From assembly GCA_021307345.1 (NCBI GenBank), contig CP089930.1, positions 3,658,001 to 3,722,000 on the forward strand: DNA of 64,000 nt. Reading direction: 5' to 3'. A program made the translations under genes and the position numbers. Under the pieces are notes generated by a model. It was not told where the DNA came from, ran no database searches, and saw only the letters and a list, made by a program, of their open reading frames with translations. Source of the stretch: Escherichia coli. GTDB taxonomy: Bacteria; Pseudomonadota; Gammaproteobacteria; Enterobacterales; Enterobacteriaceae. Shown here in pieces: positions 59,315 to 64,000 of this stretch. Every line of letters starts with the position of its first letter. The first letter of the stretch is position 1.

Positions 59315-60232
59315 ATGCTTTTGGCCGGGAGTAGTTTACTGACATTGCTCGATGATATCGCCACTTTGCTGGACGATATCTCCGTGATGGGCAAGCTGGC
59401 GGCGAAGAAAACCGCTGGTGTATTAGGGGATGACTTGTCGCTCAATGCGCAGCAAGTTTCAGGTGTGCGTGCCAATCGGGAGTTGCCCGTGGTCTGGGGC
59501 GTGGCGAAGGGATCGCTTATCAACAAAGTGATTCTGGTGCCGCTGGCGCTGATCATCAGTGCTTTTATCCCGTGGGCGATTACGCCACTGTTGATGATTG
59601 GTGGCGCATTTCTCTGCTTTGAAGGGGTAGAGAAGGTGCTGCATATGCTGGAGGCGCGTAAGCACAAAGATGATCCGGCGCAAAGTCAGCAGCGTCTGAA
59701 GGCACTGGCGGCGCAAGATCCACTGAAGTTTGAAAAGGACAAAATAAAAGGGGCGATTCGAACCGATTTTATTTTGTCTGCGGAAATCGTTGCCATCACG
59801 CTGGGGATTGTGGCGGAAGCGCCGTTGCTTAATCAGGTGCTGGTACTTTCAGGGATCGCACTGGTCGTGACCGTGGGTGTTTATGGTCTGGTGGGTATCA
59901 TCGTTAAGATTGATGATTTGGGTTACTGGCTGGTGGAAAAATCCAGTACGGTTATGCAAGCGACAGGCAAGGGGTTGTTGATTATTGCCCCCTGGCTGAT
60001 GAAAGCGTTATCGATAGTCGGTACGTTGGCGATGTTCCTGGTCGGCGGCGGTATTGTGATACATGGCATCGCGCCGCTGCATCATGCGATTGAACATTTC
60101 GCCGGGCAGCAGAGTGCGCTGGTCGCAATGATATTACCGACTGTTTTAAATCTGATTCTTGGTTTTATCATCGGTGGTATCGTCGTGTTGGGAGTGAAAA
60201 CGATAGCGAAATTGCGCGGTCAGGCACATTAA
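59315..60232 (+). CDS. yedI: DUF808 inner membrane protein YedI
   Basis: A membrane protein of 305 residues of the DUF808 family, with several hydrophobic segments. The N-terminal [20 protein letters not shown] and the conserved [19 protein letters not shown] open the family signature. No function is established that I know of. ATG 59315 has AGAGGG very close upstream, a short spacing; a following TTG is an alternative. yodC is 78 bases downstream on the same strand. Confidence 0.9.
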   Translation: MLLAGSSLLTLLDDIATLLDDISVMGKLAAKKTAGVLGDDLSLNAQQVSGVRANRELPVVWGVAKGSLINKVILVPLALIISAFIPWAITPLLMIGGAFLCFEGVEKVLHMLEARKHKDDPAQSQQRLKALAAQDPLKFEKDKIKGAIRTDFILSAEIVAITLGIVAEAPLLNQVLVLSGIALVVTVGVYGLVGIIVKIDDLGYWLVEKSSTVMQATGKGLLIIAPWLMKALSIVGTLAMFLVGGGIVIHGIAPLHHAIEHFAGQQSALVAMILPTVLNLILGFIIGGIVVLGVKTIAKLRGQAH

Positions 60233-60310
60233 TATTCTCATTGGCTATTATGCAAAATTCGCCATTCTCGACTAAGGTGAACAAGTTTCACTCGAAAAAA
60301 GGAGGCGAGT

Positions 60311-60493
60311 ATGAGCTTTGTGGTTAGTGAGGAAGTGACGGTCAAAGAGGGCGGCCCGAAGATGATTGTTACTGGGTATTCCAGCGGCATGGTTGAGTGT
60401 CGGTGGTATGACGGTTACGGTGTCAAACAGGAAGCCTTTCATGAAACTGAGCTTGTTCCGGGGGAGAGGCGTCGTTCGGCGGAAGAAGCCTGA
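60311..60493 (+). CDS. yodC: Small protein YodC (DUF2158)
   Basis: A 60-residue cytoplasmic protein of the YodC family. The first half, VVSEEVTVKEGGPKMIVTGYS, is the conserved KxGGPxM fold, followed by CRWYDGYGVKQEAF. AGGAGG lies 5 bases before the ATG, a very strong ribosome binding site. Its function is unknown. REP elements follow. Confidence 0.9.
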   Translation: MSFVVSEEVTVKEGGPKMIVTGYSSGMVECRWYDGYGVKQEAFHETELVPGERRRSAEEA

Positions 60494-60513
60494 AAGCGTA
60501 TAATTAACACCAA

Positions 60514-60724
60514 GCCGGATAAGGCATTCATGCCGCATCCGGCTGTTGTGCCAATGTCTGCATCGAATGCCTGATGCGACGCTGGCTAGTCTTATCATGC
60601 CTAGGTTATAAAAATAATCGATGTCTGGCGGTAGAATCAAAAGTAGGCCGGATAAGGCGTTCACGCCGCATCCGGCTGTTGTGCCAATGTCTGCATTGAA
60701 TGCCTGATGCGTCTTATCATGGCA
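60514..60724. repeat. tandemly duplicated BIME
   Basis: REP units with GCCGGATAAGGC...GCCGCATCCGGC at 60514-60543 and 60647-60676 each continue into a shared block (TGTTGTGCCAATGTCTGCAT) and an opposite REP (AATGCCTGATGCG...TTATCATG). The two units start 133 bases apart and differ by a few substitutions and a short insertion. They fill most of the gap between yodC and dgcQ (60494-60808). Confidence 0.8.
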
Positions 60725-60808
60725 ACATTATAAAATTATTGCTGTTTGGCGGTACGTTATCGCCAGGTTATGCCAGAATCATAAGAAAGCAGGTTGGGAG
60801 TCGTCAGG

Positions 60809-63372
<2,564 letters not shown>

Positions 63373-63477
63373 TCATTTTTCGGGAGCGATCCCGCTCGTA
63401 GCAGAGCTCGTAAGGGGTGACGGAAGTCACAGTTCCATTCATTAATGACATTAATCATTCGCGCAAAGAATATTTCC

Positions 63478-63506
63478 TTGTCAGCGAAAAAAATTGCAGA
63501 TAAGGT
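63478..63506 (+). promoter_or_regulatory. dsrA promoter
   Basis: TTGTCA (63478-63483), a 17-base spacer and TAAGGT (63501-63506), with the first RNA base at 63511. The dsrA promoter is known to be temperature-sensitive in E. coli. Confidence 0.85.
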
Positions 63507-63510
63507 GATG

Positions 63511-63598
63511 AACACATCAGATTTCCTGGTGTAACGAATTTTTTAAGTGCTTCTTGCTTAAGCAAGTTTGATCCCGACCCCCACAAGGGTCGGGATTT
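63511..63598 (+). ncRNA. dsrA: Small regulatory RNA DsrA
   Basis: An Hfq-binding sRNA that activates rpoS translation and represses hns at low temperature. The 5' end AACACATCAGATTTCCTGGT and the rpoS-pairing segment around TTTTTTAAGTGCTTCTTGC are intact. Stem III is the terminator ATCCCGACCC (63571-63580) with GGGTCGGGAT (63587-63596). Compared with the K-12 RNA as I remember it, the terminator loop is one base longer (88 versus 87 nt) and one base before the stem differs. Confidence 0.95.
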
Positions 63599-63611
63599 TT
63601 TTATGTTGCAT

Positions 63612-63839
63612 TTAGCGGTTCACTTCCGAGACGCTAAAGTCATGGATGTCCAGCTCAAAGGCATCCGCTAATTCACGCCATGTATGATATTCACGCCCAT
63701 CAACGCTGACGTGCTCAGAATCGCTCTGGCTGCGATGAACTTCGCTTTCGCTAATTTCATTGATCGCCGCCAGCAGGGCATCGACATCGACGCTGACCTC
63801 TCGTTTTGCGGTATCGCTGTACTCTTTTGCGGTCTTCAT
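63612..63839 (-). CDS. yodD: Stress-associated small protein YodD
   Basis: A small acidic cytoplasmic protein of 75 residues, reported as induced by peroxide and acid in E. coli. It begins MKTAKEYSDTAKREVSVDVD and includes VDGREYHTWRELADAFELD. The function is unknown. It starts at the second of two tandem ATGs, after GAGGAAAG, and converges with dsrA, whose terminator lies 14 bases from its stop and may act for both. Confidence 0.9.
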   Translation of the reverse strand: MKTAKEYSDTAKREVSVDVDALLAAINEISESEVHRSQSDSEHVSVDGREYHTWRELADAFELDIHDFSVSEVNR

Positions 63840-63969
63840 CATCTTTCCTCGCAACCGTTACTCATTTGTTGCTGCCGACCGTTAGGTCAGCCTGGCATCT
63901 CTTAAGTATAGACCGTCGAGAAAATCAGCACTCGCGTGCGCCCGGCGCTGCCAGAAAAACGAAATTGTT

Positions 63970-64000
63970 CTACACTGGCACAAAGCCACAGGAGGAAAAC
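63970..64000 (+). promoter_or_regulatory. promoter and ribosome binding site of a gene beyond the window
   Basis: CTACACT (63970-63976) resembles a sigma-S -10 element, and AGGAGG (63991-63996) is a strong ribosome binding site at the very edge. By synteny the gene is probably dsrB, but no coding base is visible. Confidence 0.45.

Overview
This is Escherichia chromosome. Gene order from gnd-ugd-wzzB through the his operon, plaP, sbcB, dacD, sbmC, the cobUST/nac/cbl/yeeO/amn/shiA tRNA-Asn cluster, hchA, dcm-vsr, dgcQ and dsrA is that of E. coli, and most proteins look nearly identical to K-12 as I remember it. Several (MtfA, CobT, DgcQ, YedJ) differ at enough positions that a non-K-12 E. coli lineage or a close relative such as a cryptic clade is likely. 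I could not run a search to decide. The window reads opposite to the usual K-12 coordinate direction.

Layout. 1-3.4 kb: end of gnd, then ugd and wzzB, the flank of the O-antigen locus. 3.4-10.8 kb (minus): complete histidine operon hisLGDCBHAFI with its attenuator and promoter. 10.9-19.8 kb: BIME, yeeZ, yeeY, plaP, sbcB (minus), dacD, sbmC with a LexA box, yeeA, yeeX. 19.9-34.4 kb (minus): a 19-gene 1,2-propanediol utilization (pdu) microcompartment operon, pduA to pduV without pduW or pduX. 34.9-36.8 kb: the divergent pduF and pocR. 36.9-40.3 kb: an adenosylcobalamin riboswitch followed by remnants of the cbi genes and intact cobU-cobS-cobT. 40.3-50.1 kb: ldtA, nac, cbl, yeeO, amn, shiA, mtfA, four identical tRNA-Asn genes and one tRNA-Ser(CGA). 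50.2-54.6 kb: an accessory stretch with an AT-rich GT9-type glycosyltransferase, hchA, a short Usp-like gene and an intact OmpC-class porin (yedS). 54.9-64 kb: the sRNA RseX, drpB, yedJ, dcm-vsr, yedA, yedI, yodC, dgcQ, mpgP, the sRNA DsrA, yodD, and a ribosome binding site for a gene just past the end.

How it works together. PduF imports 1,2-propanediol. A shell (PduA, B, B', J, K, N, T, U) encloses B12-dependent diol dehydratase (PduCDE), its reactivase (PduGH), aldehyde dehydrogenase (PduP), alcohol dehydrogenase (PduQ), phosphotransacylase (PduL) and cofactor recycling enzymes (PduO, PduS). PocR should activate pdu and cob. De novo corrin synthesis is gone here: the riboswitch and the cbiA start survive but run into a short cbiA/cbiF-like fusion and a deleted cbiG. 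The strain should therefore need imported corrinoid and finish it with CobUST. Loss of pduX, which serves de novo synthesis, fits this.

Best candidates for something undescribed: the riboswitch now driving a remnant-cbi/cobUST operon; two TGCTATAGCA dyads exactly 22 bp apart between pduA and pduF; a perfect 18-bp palindrome just before pocR; the orphan GT9 gene at a rearranged tRNA-Asn site; and a perfect CRP half-site pair upstream of drpB. I saw no CRISPR array, insertion sequence, prophage or known defence island.
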